Shown here in pieces: positions 36,717 to 48,151 of a DNA stretch of 59,021 nucleotides. The DNA comes from Flammeovirgaceae bacterium BBD 1991-12 (lineage in GTDB: Bacteria; Bacteroidota; Bacteroidia; Cytophagales; Cyclobacteriaceae), in NCBI GenBank assembly GCA_001657315.1, contig LYSV01000036.1, positions 1 through 59,021 on the forward strand, given 5' to 3'. The position numbers and the translations under genes are program-made. The notes beneath the pieces are model-generated. The model made no database searches, was not told where the DNA came from, and saw only the letters and a program-made list of their open reading frames with translations. Position 1 is the first letter of the stretch; each line of letters begins with the position of its first letter.

Positions 36717-37064
36717 ATGGCGTTTAACAAGTATAAAAGAAGACTTCGGATTAAAAGAGGGATCAGAAACAAGATTGCCGGTACTCCTGAGAAGCCGCGT
36801 TTGTCAGTTTTTAAAAGTAATAAAGCTATCTATGCTCAGATCATTGATGACACCAAAGGTCATACGATGACCGCAGTGTCCTCATCAGAGCTTGGTAGCA
36901 ATGGATTGAATATCGAAGTGTCAAAAAGTGTGGGCAAAAAGCTGGCTGAGAAAGCACTGGCCAGCGGTATTGAGAGGATCGTTTTTGACAGAAATGGCTA
37001 TTTGTATCACGGAAAAGTAAAAGCTTTGGCTGATGGTGCCAGAGAGGGAGGTCTAAAATTTTAA
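36717..37064 (+). CDS. rplR: 50S ribosomal protein L18
   Basis: A 115-residue 5S rRNA-binding L18, with [20 protein letters not shown] and the [20 protein letters not shown] block. Confidence 0.97.
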   Translation: MAFNKYKRRLRIKRGIRNKIAGTPEKPRLSVFKSNKAIYAQIIDDTKGHTMTAVSSSELGSNGLNIEVSKSVGKKLAEKALASGIERIVFDRNGYLYHGKVKALADGAREGGLKF

Positions 37065-37070
37065 AGTATT

Positions 37071-37589
37071 ATGTCTCAAAGCAATATACGATCAGTCAAA
37101 GCCAGTGAAATAGACCTTAAGGAAAAGGTTGTTGCCATAAAAAGGGTAGCCAAGGTAGTAAAAGGTGGTAGAAGGTTCAGCTTCTCTGCGATTGTGGTAG
37201 TAGGAGACGGTAGCGGCGTGGTAGGCTACGGTTTGGGAAAAGCCAATGAAGTAACGGATGCGATCACCAAAGGCATAGATGATGCCAAAAAGAATCTCGT
37301 AAAAGTACCTGTGATCAACGGTACAGTGCCTCATGAGGCTATAGGCAAATACGGTGGAGGTCTGGTGTTGTTAAAGCCGGCCGCTCCCGGTACAGGTGTA
37401 ATTGCAGGAGGTGCCATGCGGGCTGTCTTGGAAAGCGCCGGAGTGCATAACGTACTCGCAAAATCAAAAGGTTCTTCCAACCCTCATAATGTGGTAAAGG
37501 CCACGTTCGATGCACTTACCAACATGCGTGATGCCTACACTGTAGCGCAGAACAGGGGGATCTCATTGGCGAAAGTTTTTAATGGATAA
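37071..37589 (+). CDS. rpsE: 30S ribosomal protein S5
   Basis: A 172-residue S5 with the N-terminal double-stranded-RNA-binding fold ([30 protein letters not shown]) and the C-terminal [19 protein letters not shown] block. It contributes to decoding accuracy. Confidence 0.98.
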   Translation: MSQSNIRSVKASEIDLKEKVVAIKRVAKVVKGGRRFSFSAIVVVGDGSGVVGYGLGKANEVTDAITKGIDDAKKNLVKVPVINGTVPHEAIGKYGGGLVLLKPAAPGTGVIAGGAMRAVLESAGVHNVLAKSKGSSNPHNVVKATFDALTNMRDAYTVAQNRGISLAKVFNG

Positions 37590-37593
37590 GAAA

Positions 37594-37773
37594 ATGGCGA
37601 AAGTTAGAATTTCTCAGGTAAAAAGTACCATCAAACGCCCCGAAAGGCAGAAGAGGACTATTAAGGCGCTGGGACTTGGAAAGATCAACAGATCCGTTGA
37701 GGTAGAACTGACCCCTCAGATCAGTGGAATGATAAACAAAGTGAGCCATTTGGTATCTGTAACAGAATTGTAA
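37594..37773 (+). CDS. rpmD: 50S ribosomal protein L30
   Basis: A 59-residue L30 (KVRISQVKSTIKRPERQKRT, ALGLGKINRSVEVE). The ATG at 37594 is preferred over one at 37582 that lies inside rpsE and would add four residues. Confidence 0.95.
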   Translation: MAKVRISQVKSTIKRPERQKRTIKALGLGKINRSVEVELTPQISGMINKVSHLVSVTEL

Positions 37774-37777
37774 TTTT

Positions 37778-38224
37778 ATGAAGCTGAATACATTAAAGCC
37801 TGCAAAAGGTTCTGTAAGGAATAAAAAGAGAATAGGTCGTGGACAAGGCTCAGGAAGAGGTGGTACCTCCACACGAGGCCACAAGGGAGCGAAATCCAGA
37901 TCAGGCTATTCCCGTAAGCTCGGATTTGAAGGCGGACAAATGCCGCTGCAGCGAAGGGTACCCAAGTTTGGCTTCAGGAATCCCAACAGGGTAGAGTACA
38001 AGGCCATAAATCTTTCGGCATTGGAAGAATTGGTAGGTAAGACAAAGGCTAAGGCCATTGACGTGGAGTTGATCATTTCCAATGGTCTGGCTGGCAAGAA
38101 AGATCTTATAAAAATACTGGGCAATGGAGAGCTAAAAGCGAAGGTAGACGTTACAGCTCACGCCTTTTCAGCATCTGCCACAAAAGCCATTGAAGCTGCA
38201 GGAGGAAAAGTGACCCAGCTCTGA
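37778..38224 (+). CDS. rplO: 50S ribosomal protein L15
   Basis: A 148-residue L15 with the Gly/Arg-rich N-terminus (KRIGRGQGSGRGGTSTRGHK) and the QMPLQRRVPKFGF block. It is followed by secY after two bases. Confidence 0.98.
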   Translation: MKLNTLKPAKGSVRNKKRIGRGQGSGRGGTSTRGHKGAKSRSGYSRKLGFEGGQMPLQRRVPKFGFRNPNRVEYKAINLSALEELVGKTKAKAIDVELIISNGLAGKKDLIKILGNGELKAKVDVTAHAFSASATKAIEAAGGKVTQL

Positions 38225-38226
38225 CT

Positions 38227-39543
38227 ATGAAAAAGTTTATATCTACGATAAGGAACATTTTCTCGATTGAAGACCTCAGAATAAGGATCCTGAATACCAT
38301 TGGGTTCCTTATTGTATTCAGATTGGGTTCTTTTATCGTGATACCCGGCATTGACCCTGAAGCTCTTGAGGGCGGTGCGCAGGGAGGTATATTCGATTTC
38401 CTGAATACTTTCCTTGGAGGGTCTTTCAGCAGGGCGTCCATATTTGCACTGGGTATTATGCCCTACATCTCGGCCTCTATTGTCATTCAATTGATGACCG
38501 TAGCTGTGCCTTATTTCCAGAAGCTGCAGAAAGAGGGTGAGTCCGGAAGAAAAAGGCTGACCCAGATAACCAGGGTACTCACTATCGCCATTACAGCGGC
38601 ACAGGGAGGAAGCTACCTGGCAGCAACCATTCCGGCACAGGCGATCATGTATCCCGGTGCTTTTTTTAATATCTCTGCTATCATTATCCTGATCACAGGC
38701 ACGATGTTCTGCATGTGGCTGGGTGAAAGGATCACTGACAAGGGAATTGGTAACGGTATCTCCATGCTGATCATGATCGGGATCATTTCAAGATTCCCGG
38801 CGTCGTTGTGGTATGAGATAGTTGAAGACAAGGGATTGAACGGAGCTTTAATGTCTGTGCTTGAGATCGTAGCACTCTTCTTCATTGTGATGGCCGTGAT
38901 AGCTCTGGTACAGGCTACACGAAGAATTCCGATCCAGTACGCAAAACAGGTGATAGGGAACAAGTTGTATGGAGGAAAAAGGGACTACATTCCGTTGAAA
39001 GTAAATGCTTCCGGTGTTATGCCTATCATTTTTGCACAGGCCCTGATGTTCATTCCCTCAATGGTGGCAGGTCTGTGGAGAGACAGTGAGATTGGAGCAT
39101 ACATAGGCTCCACTTTCAGTGATCCCTATTCATGGCAGTACAATCTGCTCTTTGGAATATTGATCCTGATCTTCACCTTTTTCTACACGGCTATCACCGT
39201 TAATCCCAATGACATTGCCGATAACCTGAAAAGAAACGGAGGATTTATACCCGGTATAAAGCCTGGTAAGCAGACTTCCGAATTTATAGACCAGATTTTA
39301 ACAAAAATTACTTTACCTGGCTCCATATTCCTGGCTGTAATTGCGGTAATCCCTGCCTTCGCTGTGAAGGCTGGTGTGAGTGCGAATTTTGCCCAGTTCT
39401 ATGGAGGTACATCCCTGCTTATCATGGTGGGGGTGATCCTGGACACGCTGCAGCAGATAGAGAGTTACCTGCTCATGCGGCACTACGAAGGTATGATGAA
39501 GTCAGGCAAGGTAAAAGGACGTTCTCAAATTGCTGCAGCTTAG
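38227..39543 (+). CDS. secY: Preprotein translocase subunit SecY
   Basis: A 438-residue channel subunit of the Sec translocon with ten predicted membrane helices. Typical segments are GIMPYISASIVIQLM (helix 2), the cytosolic loop with GESGRKRLTQITR, the pore-lining VNASGVMPIIFAQAL, and the late loop NPNDIADNLKRNGGFIPGI. Its place after rplO is universal for the spc operon. Confidence 0.98.
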   Translation: MKKFISTIRNIFSIEDLRIRILNTIGFLIVFRLGSFIVIPGIDPEALEGGAQGGIFDFLNTFLGGSFSRASIFALGIMPYISASIVIQLMTVAVPYFQKLQKEGESGRKRLTQITRVLTIAITAAQGGSYLAATIPAQAIMYPGAFFNISAIIILITGTMFCMWLGERITDKGIGNGISMLIMIGIISRFPASLWYEIVEDKGLNGALMSVLEIVALFFIVMAVIALVQATRRIPIQYAKQVIGNKLYGGKRDYIPLKVNASGVMPIIFAQALMFIPSMVAGLWRDSEIGAYIGSTFSDPYSWQYNLLFGILILIFTFFYTAITVNPNDIADNLKRNGGFIPGIKPGKQTSEFIDQILTKITLPGSIFLAVIAVIPAFAVKAGVSANFAQFYGGTSLLIMVGVILDTLQQIESYLLMRHYEGMMKSGKVKGRSQIAAA

Positions 39544-39549
39544 TCTCGA

Positions 39550-40323
39550 ATGGTTAAATACAAGACCAGGGAAGAGGTAGAGCTAATAAAGGAAGGTGCG
39601 CAGATCTTAGGAAAAGCACACGGTGAAGTGGCCAAAATGATCAGCCCGGGTGTAAAAACCATCGAGCTGGACATACGGGCAGAGGAGTTCATCAGGGATC
39701 ATGGCGGTGTTCCGTCTTTCAAGAATTTTAACGGATTTCCGGCTTCCCTGTGTATTTCACTGAACGAAAATGTAGTTCATGGTTTTCCTGGTGAGTATGA
39801 GCTGAGAGAAGGTGATATCATATCAGTGGACTGTGGTGTATACTACAAAGGCTTCCACAGTGATTCAGCTTACACCTACCCTGTAGGTCAGGTTTCAGAC
39901 GAAGTGGAGCAGCTACTCAAGGTGACAAAAGAGTCACTGTACAAAGGAATTGAAAAAGCGTTGTACGGTAATCGTATAGGTGATCTGGCCTATGCCATTC
40001 AGGATTATGTGGAAGATTTTGGGTACGGCATAGTCAGAGAGCTGGTAGGACATGGTTTGGGCCGTGATCTGCATGAAAGCCCCGAGGTACCCAACTATGG
40101 AAAAAGAGGTAAAGGTCCGTTGCTCAAAGAGGGTTTGGTCATAGCCATTGAGCCTATGATCAACCTGGGATCCCGAAATGTGGTACAGGAAGCTGACGGA
40201 TGGACGATCAGGACGGCGGACAGAAAACCTTCAGCTCATTTTGAGCATACCGTAGCGATCTTCAGGGAAGGGACAGAAGTCTTAACGACTCATAAATATA
40301 TAGAAGAGAACTTTAAATTTTAA
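39550..40323 (+). CDS. map: Methionine aminopeptidase, type I
   Basis: A 257-residue metallo-enzyme that removes the initiator Met. The five metal ligands can be placed: Asp in SVDCGVYY, Asp in FHSDSAYT, His in [10 protein letters not shown], Glu in IAIEPMI and Glu in HFEHTVAI. It lies between secY and infA, as in many Bacteroidota and Firmicutes. Confidence 0.97.
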   Translation: MVKYKTREEVELIKEGAQILGKAHGEVAKMISPGVKTIELDIRAEEFIRDHGGVPSFKNFNGFPASLCISLNENVVHGFPGEYELREGDIISVDCGVYYKGFHSDSAYTYPVGQVSDEVEQLLKVTKESLYKGIEKALYGNRIGDLAYAIQDYVEDFGYGIVRELVGHGLGRDLHESPEVPNYGKRGKGPLLKEGLVIAIEPMINLGSRNVVQEADGWTIRTADRKPSAHFEHTVAIFREGTEVLTTHKYIEENFKF

Positions 40324-40324
40324 T

Positions 40325-40543
40325 ATGGCGAAACAAAAGTCAATCGAACAGGATGGTACCATAACGGAGGCATTATCCAATGCTATGTTCAGAGTAGAAT
40401 TGGAAAACGGCCATGAGGTTATAGCACATATTTCCGGTAAGATGAGAATGAACTATATTAAAATTTTGCCAGGTGACCGGGTAAAACTGGAAATGTCACC
40501 TTATGATCTAACGAAAGGACGAATAGTTTACCGATACAAATAA
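40325..40543 (+). CDS. infA: Translation initiation factor IF-1
   Basis: A 72-residue OB-fold protein ([36 protein letters not shown]) that binds the 30S A site during initiation. It starts two bases after map. Confidence 0.98.
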   Translation: MAKQKSIEQDGTITEALSNAMFRVELENGHEVIAHISGKMRMNYIKILPGDRVKLEMSPYDLTKGRIVYRYK

Positions 40544-40548
40544 ACGAC

Positions 40549-40665
40549 ATGAAGGTTAAAGCGTCAGTAAAGAAACGTAGTGCTGATTGTAAGATTATCA
40601 GAAGAAAAGGAAAAGTCTACGTAATCAACAAAAAGAATCCCAGGTTTAAACAAAGACAAGGCTAG
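40549..40665 (+). CDS. rpmJ: 50S ribosomal protein L36 (zinc-free form)
   Basis: A 38-residue protein starting [20 protein letters not shown] and ending PRFKQRQG. It lies between infA and rpsM, the usual place of rpmJ. Only one of the four zinc ligands of the C+ form remains (Cys14); the others are replaced, as is common in Bacteroidota. It is easily missed because it is so short. Confidence 0.95.
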   Translation: MKVKASVKKRSADCKIIRRKGKVYVINKKNPRFKQRQG

Positions 40666-40668
40666 AAT

Positions 40669-41046
40669 ATGGCACGTATAGCAGGAGTAGATATTCCCGA
40701 TAACAAAAGAGGTGAAATAGCCCTGACCTATATTTTTGGTATAGGTAGAAGTTCGGCACAAACTATATTGACCCAGGCGGGAATAGACTGGGATAAAAAG
40801 GTAAGGGACTGGACTGACGATGAGTCCAATGCCATAAGAAGTGTCATCAGTGAAAACTTCAAGGTAGAGGGTGTGCTTAAGTCGGAAGTGCAGCTGAGTA
40901 TCAAGCGACTTATGGATATCGGATGTTATCGGGGCTTGCGCCATAGAAAGAGTCTTCCGGTAAGAGGTCAGAAGACGAAGAACAATTCCCGGACGAGGAA
41001 AGGAAAAAGAAAGACTGTAGCGAACAAGAAGAAAGCTACCAAATAA
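40669..41046 (+). CDS. rpsM: 30S ribosomal protein S13
   Basis: A 125-residue S13 ([40 protein letters not shown]) with a Lys/Arg-rich tail contacting tRNA in the P site. Confidence 0.98.
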   Translation: MARIAGVDIPDNKRGEIALTYIFGIGRSSAQTILTQAGIDWDKKVRDWTDDESNAIRSVISENFKVEGVLKSEVQLSIKRLMDIGCYRGLRHRKSLPVRGQKTKNNSRTRKGKRKTVANKKKATK

Positions 41047-41116
41047 TAGCATACGTTGAATATTGAAGACCGTGAATTGAAGACGGACGCAATAAACAAC
41101 AAACAAGAAAAACGAA
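41047..41116. repeat. Gap with direct repeat between rpsM and rpsK
   Basis: A 70-base gap in an otherwise tight operon. It holds two copies of ATTGAAGAC separated by a few bases (41061-41069 and 41075-41083) in a TTGAA-rich context similar in style to the quasi-repeat before tdk. No promoter box was seen. Confidence 0.45.
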
Positions 41117-41509
41117 ATGGCACAAAAGAGAAAAGATAAGGCAAAAAAGAGAGTAGTGGCTGTAGAAGCCATTGGTCAGGCGCATATCAGGGCATCTTTT
41201 AACAACATCATCATCTCCATGACCAATACTACCGGTCAGGTGATATCATGGGCGTCAGCGGGTAAAATGGGATTCAAGGGGTCCAAGAAAAATACCCCAT
41301 ACGCTGCTCAGATGGCCGCGCAGGACTGTGCTCAAAAAGCCTATGATCTGGGACTCAGAAAGGTGGAAGTATTTGTGAAGGGCCCTGGTGCCGGAAGAGA
41401 GTCAGCGATAAGGACCATCCAGAATACCGGTATAGAAGTAACTACTATTAAGGATGTTACCCCTCTGCCACATAACGGTTGCCGACCGCCCAAAAGAAGA
41501 AGAGTATAA
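41117..41509 (+). CDS. rpsK: 30S ribosomal protein S11
   Basis: A 130-residue S11 with [20 protein letters not shown] and the C-terminal [18 protein letters not shown]. Platform protein near the E site. Confidence 0.98.
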   Translation: MAQKRKDKAKKRVVAVEAIGQAHIRASFNNIIISMTNTTGQVISWASAGKMGFKGSKKNTPYAAQMAAQDCAQKAYDLGLRKVEVFVKGPGAGRESAIRTIQNTGIEVTTIKDVTPLPHNGCRPPKRRRV

Positions 41510-41538
41510 CATTCAATAAAAGAAAAGAGATTTAAATA

Positions 41539-42144
41539 ATGGCAAGATATAGAGGTCCAAAGACTAAAGTAGCCAGAAGATTTAACGAGCCGATTTTTGG
41601 TCCGAGCAAGGCATTGCAGAAGAAAAGCTATCCTCCGGGTCAGCATGGCAGGAACAGGCGCAGAAAGCAGTCGGAATATGCGATTCAGCTGGGGGAGAAG
41701 CAAAAGGCCAAGTATACGTATGGGGTGTTGGAAAGACAGTTCGCGAATTTATTTGACAGAGCCTCAAGAAAATCAGGTATAACTGGTGAGATCCTGCTTC
41801 AGTTATTGGAATCTCGCCTCGACAACACCGTTTTCAGACTAGGTATTGCTCCTACGCGAAGAGGTGCCCGACAACTTGTCCTTCACAAGCACATTGTTGT
41901 TAATGGATCCGTGGTGAATATACCCTCCTATAGCCTGAAGGTGGGGGATGTCATTAGCGTTAGAGAAAGGTCAAAATCACTGGAGATAGTTACCGATAGC
42001 CTTGCCACACATGGAGCAAAAAGATTCCCATGGCTGGAATGGGATGGAAGCGAAATGACGGGTAAAGTGGTGGCTATGCCTCAGCGGGATGAGATCCCGG
42101 AGAATATCAACGAACAGTTGATCGTTGAACTTTACTCCAAGTAA
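41539..42144 (+). CDS. rpsD: 30S ribosomal protein S4
   Basis: A 201-residue S4 without a zinc site, with [19 protein letters not shown] and the S4 RNA-binding domain ([20 protein letters not shown]). In E. coli S4 represses the alpha operon. Placement between rpsK and rpoA is standard. Confidence 0.98.
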   Translation: MARYRGPKTKVARRFNEPIFGPSKALQKKSYPPGQHGRNRRRKQSEYAIQLGEKQKAKYTYGVLERQFANLFDRASRKSGITGEILLQLLESRLDNTVFRLGIAPTRRGARQLVLHKHIVVNGSVVNIPSYSLKVGDVISVRERSKSLEIVTDSLATHGAKRFPWLEWDGSEMTGKVVAMPQRDEIPENINEQLIVELYSK

Positions 42145-42163
42145 TTCTATAAATAAAATCACA

Positions 42164-42187
42164 AGCCTGGTACAATGGTGTCAGGCT
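42164..42187 (+). other. Hairpin in the rpsD-rpoA gap
   Basis: AGCCTG (42164-42169) and CAGGCT (42182-42187) form a 6-base-pair stem with a 12-base loop, 26 bases before the rpoA start. There is no T-run, so it is not a terminator. It could affect rpoA translation. Confidence 0.4.
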
Positions 42188-42213
42188 ATAACTATTAAAA
42201 AGCTGAAACAACT

Positions 42214-43203
42214 ATGTCGATTTTAGCATTTCAAATGCCTGATAAGGTCGCAATGGAAAAGGCGGATGATTTCCGCGGCCTGTTTACATTTAAACCACTT
42301 GAGAAGGGGTATGGCGTTACCATTGGTAATGCATTGAGAAGAATATTGCTTTCTTCACTTGAGGGGTATGCCATCACCGGCATTAAGGTACCTGGTGTTT
42401 TGCATGAGTTTTCTACTATTGAAGGAGTTGTTGAAGATGTCTCAGAGATAATTCTGAACCTTAAAATGGTGAGGTTCAAAAAAATAGGAGAGTCATTTGA
42501 TAATAAGATCACGGTCTCTATCAAAAATCAAAAGGAGTTCAAGGCAGGTGATATAGCTAAATTCACGTCAGCTTTTGAGATCCTTAACCCTGACCTTATT
42601 CTGTGTAATCTGGATGATTCCGTGGAAATGGAGATAGAGCTGAACATAGAAAAAGGAAGAGGGTATCTGCCAGCAGAGGAAAACAAACCGGCGGAGCAGG
42701 TGTTTGGCTACATTCCCATTGACGCTATTTTTACCCCAATAAAAAATGTAAAGTACAGTATTGAAAATACAAGGGTAGAGCAAAAAACTGACTACGAGCA
42801 GTTGTTGATAGATATTGAGACCGACGGTTCCGTTCATCCTGAAAAAGCGCTGGAAGGAGCTGCTCATATACTCATCCAGCATTTCATGCTGTTCTCAGAT
42901 AAGTCCATTGAGCTTGAAACTGATAAAGGAGGAGAGATCGAGCAGGTGGATGAGGAGATGCTGCATATGAGAAAACTTCTCAAAACCTCTCTGAATGATC
43001 TTGATCTTTCCGTCAGAGCCTACAACTGCCTGAAGGCTGCAGATGTGAAAACACTGGGCGACCTGGTGCGATTGGAGATCTCAGACATGATGAAATTCAG
43101 GAATTTTGGTAAAAAATCACTGGCCGAGCTGGAGCAGTTGGTTCAGGATAAGAACCTTACCTTCGGTATGGACTTATCCAAGTACAAACTTGAAGAAGAA
43201 TAA
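42214..43203 (+). CDS. rpoA: RNA polymerase subunit alpha
   Basis: A 329-residue alpha subunit. The N-terminal dimerisation domain (residues 1-230) has [20 protein letters not shown]; the C-terminal domain (about 245-320) has [20 protein letters not shown] and [13 protein letters not shown], which contact UP-element DNA and activators. Confidence 0.98.
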   Translation: MSILAFQMPDKVAMEKADDFRGLFTFKPLEKGYGVTIGNALRRILLSSLEGYAITGIKVPGVLHEFSTIEGVVEDVSEIILNLKMVRFKKIGESFDNKITVSIKNQKEFKAGDIAKFTSAFEILNPDLILCNLDDSVEMEIELNIEKGRGYLPAEENKPAEQVFGYIPIDAIFTPIKNVKYSIENTRVEQKTDYEQLLIDIETDGSVHPEKALEGAAHILIQHFMLFSDKSIELETDKGGEIEQVDEEMLHMRKLLKTSLNDLDLSVRAYNCLKAADVKTLGDLVRLEISDMMKFRNFGKKSLAELEQLVQDKNLTFGMDLSKYKLEEE

Positions 43204-43208
43204 TTGAG

Positions 43209-44018
43209 ATGAGACACGGTAAGAAATTTAATCATTTGGGGAGGACAGCACCGCATAGAAAAGCGATGCTCTCAAACATGGCTACCTCCCTGATCCTTAA
43301 TAAAAGGATCACGACCACGGTAGCCAAAGCCAAGGCGCTGAGAAAATATGTGGAGCCGATCCTGACGAAGGCCAAGGATGATACCACGCACTCCAGAAGA
43401 GTCGTGTTTTCCTACCTGAACAATAAGGAATCCGTAAAAACTCTCTTTGACGAAGTGGCCGTAAAGATAGCGGAGCGGCCCGGAGGCTATACCAGAATAC
43501 TAAAAACCGGTAATCGCCTTGGAGATAATGCCGACATGTGCATCATAGAGCTGGTAGACTACAATGAACTACTGCTGGGCGAAGCTCCTAAAAAATCCAA
43601 AACAAGAAGAAGCCGAAGAGGTAAAGGTGGTGGAGCATCTCCTCAGGAAACTGCACCTGCTGCTGAAGTAGTAGAGGAAGCGGTGACGGAAGAGACAGTG
43701 GAGGCTCAGGCCGAAGAAGAAGTAAAAGCCGAAGAGGTAGTGGAGACTGCAGCTGAAGAAACTGAAGAGGCTCAGGCGGAAGAGACTGTAGAAGCTGTAG
43801 AAGCGCAACCGGAGGTTGCCGAAACCGAGGAGGTCACAGAAGAGAGTGAGGCTACAGCGACAGCGGAGGCGGAAGAAGCAGTTGAGGAGCCTGAGGTACA
43901 GGAAGAAAGCAAGGAGCCAACTCCCGAAGTCCCCGAGGTGGAAGATAAGGCCGGAGAGGAGAAATCAGAGGATGAACCACCGTCAGAAGAGGATAAGGAC
44001 AAAGACACTGAAAAGTAG
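43209..44018 (+). CDS. rplQ: 50S ribosomal protein L17 with long acidic C-terminal tail
   Basis: Residues 1 to about 120 are a normal L17 ([38 protein letters not shown]). A short basic linker ([15 protein letters not shown]) follows, then about 125 residues made mostly of Glu, Ala, Val and Thr with 47 Glu by my count and loose repeats of the type [10 protein letters not shown]. The total of 269 residues is about twice that of E. coli L17 (127). Bacteroidota L17 often has an extension, but this one is long. The reading frame is intact and ends just before the operon terminator. The tail is probably disordered; its role is unknown. Confidence 0.95.
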   Translation: MRHGKKFNHLGRTAPHRKAMLSNMATSLILNKRITTTVAKAKALRKYVEPILTKAKDDTTHSRRVVFSYLNNKESVKTLFDEVAVKIAERPGGYTRILKTGNRLGDNADMCIIELVDYNELLLGEAPKKSKTRRSRRGKGGGASPQETAPAAEVVEEAVTEETVEAQAEEEVKAEEVVETAAEETEEAQAEETVEAVEAQPEVAETEEVTEESEATATAEAEEAVEEPEVQEESKEPTPEVPEVEDKAGEEKSEDEPPSEEDKDKDTEK

Positions 44019-44045
44019 AATTGAAAGCGATTTTCACAAATACAC

Positions 44046-44079
44046 AAGGGATTGGATTTATATCTGATCCCTTTTTTTA
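44046..44079 (+). terminator. Intrinsic terminator of the ribosomal operon
   Basis: AAGGGATTGGA (44046-44056) pairs with TCTGATCCCTT (44063-44073) over 11 positions with two G-U pairs and a 6-base loop, followed by a run of T to 44078. It lies 28 bases after the rplQ stop. Confidence 0.85.
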
Positions 44080-44085
44080 TTTTTG
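44078..44085 (+). promoter_or_regulatory. -7 promoter element of carA
   Basis: TATTTTTG matches TAnnTTTG and overlaps the end of the rplQ terminator T-run. The -33 position carries TTTA rather than TTTG at a 17-base distance. A start near 44092 would leave a leader of about 70 bases before carA. Confidence 0.45.
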
Positions 44086-44160
44086 TACGTCCGCGATTTT
44101 GGATGTAATTCCAACCCCTGTATGGCACAGTGCAAAGACATTTAAATCAATAACTCAACT

Positions 44161-46544
<2,384 letters not shown>

Positions 46545-46551
46545 GTCATGG

Positions 46552-46583
46552 TAGTCAGCTGACTATTCGTTCCCTGAAGGGAA
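46552..46583. repeat. Two adjacent palindromes downstream of eno
   Basis: TAGTCAGCTGACTA (46552-46565) is a perfect 14-base palindrome, and TTCCCTGAAGGGAA (46570-46583) is a 6-base inverted repeat around GA. They lie just after the eno stop and before the strong terminator. They may be a regulator site or fold into small hairpins protecting the mRNA end. Confidence 0.6.
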
Positions 46584-46612
46584 ATTTGGTTTTGCATATG
46601 ATAATACATTAT

Positions 46613-46644
46613 TGTGGCACCTTTAACGAGGTGCCACAGTTTTT
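46613..46644 (+). terminator. Intrinsic terminator after eno
   Basis: TGTGGCACC (46613-46621) and GGTGCCACA (46630-46638) form a perfect 9-base-pair, GC-rich stem with an 8-base loop followed by GTTTTT. It ends the carA-eno transcript 16 bases before the MOSC gene start. Confidence 0.88.
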
Positions 46645-46659
46645 ATGAAATACTACTAA

Positions 46660-47139
46660 ATGTCCATCAAAGAGTTAATGACCCATTATGCTCAACCCGG
46701 AAAAGTGACCTGGATTGGCTTGCGTAAAACACGAAAGTTGCCGCTTCAAACGGTGGAGAAGGTGAATGCCGTAGCCGGCAAAGGCCTCGAGAGTGACCAC
46801 TATCATGCGGATAATGGAAACCGGCAGGTGACACTCATTCAAAAGGAGCATCTGGAAGCGGTTGGTTCGTTCCTGGGAAGAACTGAAATTGATCCATCTC
46901 TGGTCAGGCGCAACATTGTCGTTTCGGGTATTAACCTGAATGTACTAAAAGACAGGGACTTCAGGCTGGGAGAGGCCGTATTAAAATACACAGGCGAGTG
47001 CCATCCCTGCTCACGGATGGAAGAAAACCTTGGTGTGGGCGGCTACAATGCCATGAGAGGCCATGGAGGTATAACAGCCAGGGTCATAGAGGGAGGTGAG
47101 ATACGTATAAATGATGTTCTTGTACCCATACTGGAATGA
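46660..47139 (+). CDS. MOSC domain protein
   Basis: A 159-residue stand-alone MOSC domain, the C-terminal domain of molybdenum cofactor sulfurases. The conserved Cys is in GECHPCSRMEE, and GVGGYNAMRGHGGITARV follows as in YiiM-type proteins. The family carries or transfers sulfur, or takes part in reducing N-hydroxylated compounds; the substrate is not known here. It starts right after the eno terminator, so its promoter must overlap that structure. Confidence 0.85.
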   Translation: MSIKELMTHYAQPGKVTWIGLRKTRKLPLQTVEKVNAVAGKGLESDHYHADNGNRQVTLIQKEHLEAVGSFLGRTEIDPSLVRRNIVVSGINLNVLKDRDFRLGEAVLKYTGECHPCSRMEENLGVGGYNAMRGHGGITARVIEGGEIRINDVLVPILE

Positions 47140-47297
47140 TGACGGATGTTTTGTTGTGATAATCATTGAGATTTGCGGAGAAGCAAAGTTTGATAAAGAA
47201 TAAGCAGTTTCAGCGAAAGGTTACCCGTTGAGTCAAAGTCTTGTTTCTAGTTTATCCATAAAATTTCCGTACCTTTAAATCGTTATTTTTTCAGTTT

Positions 47298-47591
47298 ATG
47301 GATATGAAACTCCTTGGATTCACAAAAAATTTTTACTTTATTTTCTCAGCCTTTTTTCTGATCTGGATGTTGTTCGTTGATGCCAATGACATTTTCACGC
47401 AGTACCGACTGAATCAGCAGCGCAAAAACCTTGAGGGCGAAAAAGCGTATTATCTTGAAAAGATCGAGGAAGTAAGAAAGGACCGGGAGGAGTTATTAAG
47501 CAACAATGAACTGCTCGAAAAATTTGCCCGGGAAAAATACCTGATGAAAAAACCTTCCGAAGATCTGTTCATTGTAGTAGAAGAAAAATGA
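47298..47591 (+). CDS. Septum formation initiator (FtsB/DivIC-like)
   Basis: A 97-residue protein with one membrane helix (residues about 13-29) and a following coiled coil (RLNQQRKNLEGEKAYYLEKI). The block LEKFAREKYLMKKPSEDLFIV is typical of the FtsB/DivIC family of cell-division scaffold proteins. It may start at either ATG (47298 or 47304). Its stop overlaps the next start (ATGA). Confidence 0.85.
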   Translation: MDMKLLGFTKNFYFIFSAFFLIWMLFVDANDIFTQYRLNQQRKNLEGEKAYYLEKIEEVRKDREELLSNNELLEKFAREKYLMKKPSEDLFIVVEEK

Positions 47592-48139
47592 AAAAGATCC
47601 TGATCACCGGAATTATAGTACTGGCTGGCTTTTATGGTTTTGCACAAAATGGGAATGAAATAACGGAGAGGTCGTCTTTCAGGGACCGCGTATTCTTCGG
47701 TGGCAACCTCGGACTTGCCTTTGGAGATGTAACGTTTGTAGAGGTAGCTCCCCTTGTTGGTTATCGTGTTACCGATAAGTTGTCCACGGGAGTACAGATT
47801 CAGTATCGTTACAGGAATGACAAACGTTTCTCACAAGACTTAGAAGCCTCGGACTATGGATTTAACCTGTTTGCACGATACAATCTTGCCTCCCCGTTCT
47901 TTCTGCAGGCAGAATATGAATACCTGAATTTTGAATTCATTACCCTTACCCCTGACCGCAACACCTTCAGGGAAGGGTTTTCAAGTGTGCTTGTTGGTGG
48001 CGGTATCGCTCAGCCACTCGGTCGGAATGCATTTTTCATTATCACCGCGCTTTACAATCTGTCCTATGATGACAGTGAGCAAGTAAGTCCCTATGACAGC
48101 CCACTGATCCTGCGGGTAGGGATCAATCTGGGATTTTAG
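47588..48139 (+). CDS. Small outer-membrane beta-barrel protein
   Basis: A 183-residue exported protein with a signal peptide ending YGFAQ (about residue 19). The rest is a series of amphipathic strands with alternating hydrophobic residues (RVFFGGNLGLAFG, STGVQIQYRYRN, FFLQAEYEYLNFEF) and a C-terminal aromatic (LRVGINLGF), as in 8-stranded barrels. No specific function is recognised. It is translationally coupled to the FtsB-like gene. Confidence 0.75.
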   Translation: MKKILITGIIVLAGFYGFAQNGNEITERSSFRDRVFFGGNLGLAFGDVTFVEVAPLVGYRVTDKLSTGVQIQYRYRNDKRFSQDLEASDYGFNLFARYNLASPFFLQAEYEYLNFEFITLTPDRNTFREGFSSVLVGGGIAQPLGRNAFFIITALYNLSYDDSEQVSPYDSPLILRVGINLGF

Positions 48140-48151
48140 GTAAGAAAAGGA

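Noticed and set aside
40564-41172. 202-residue minus-strand open frame over rpmJ, rpsM and rpsK
   Set aside because: Antisense to three ribosomal genes; no family features.
43680-44010. Frameshift or pseudogene at the end of rplQ
   Set aside because: The acidic tail keeps one open frame with consistent composition to a normal stop before a strong terminator, so it is read as a real extension.
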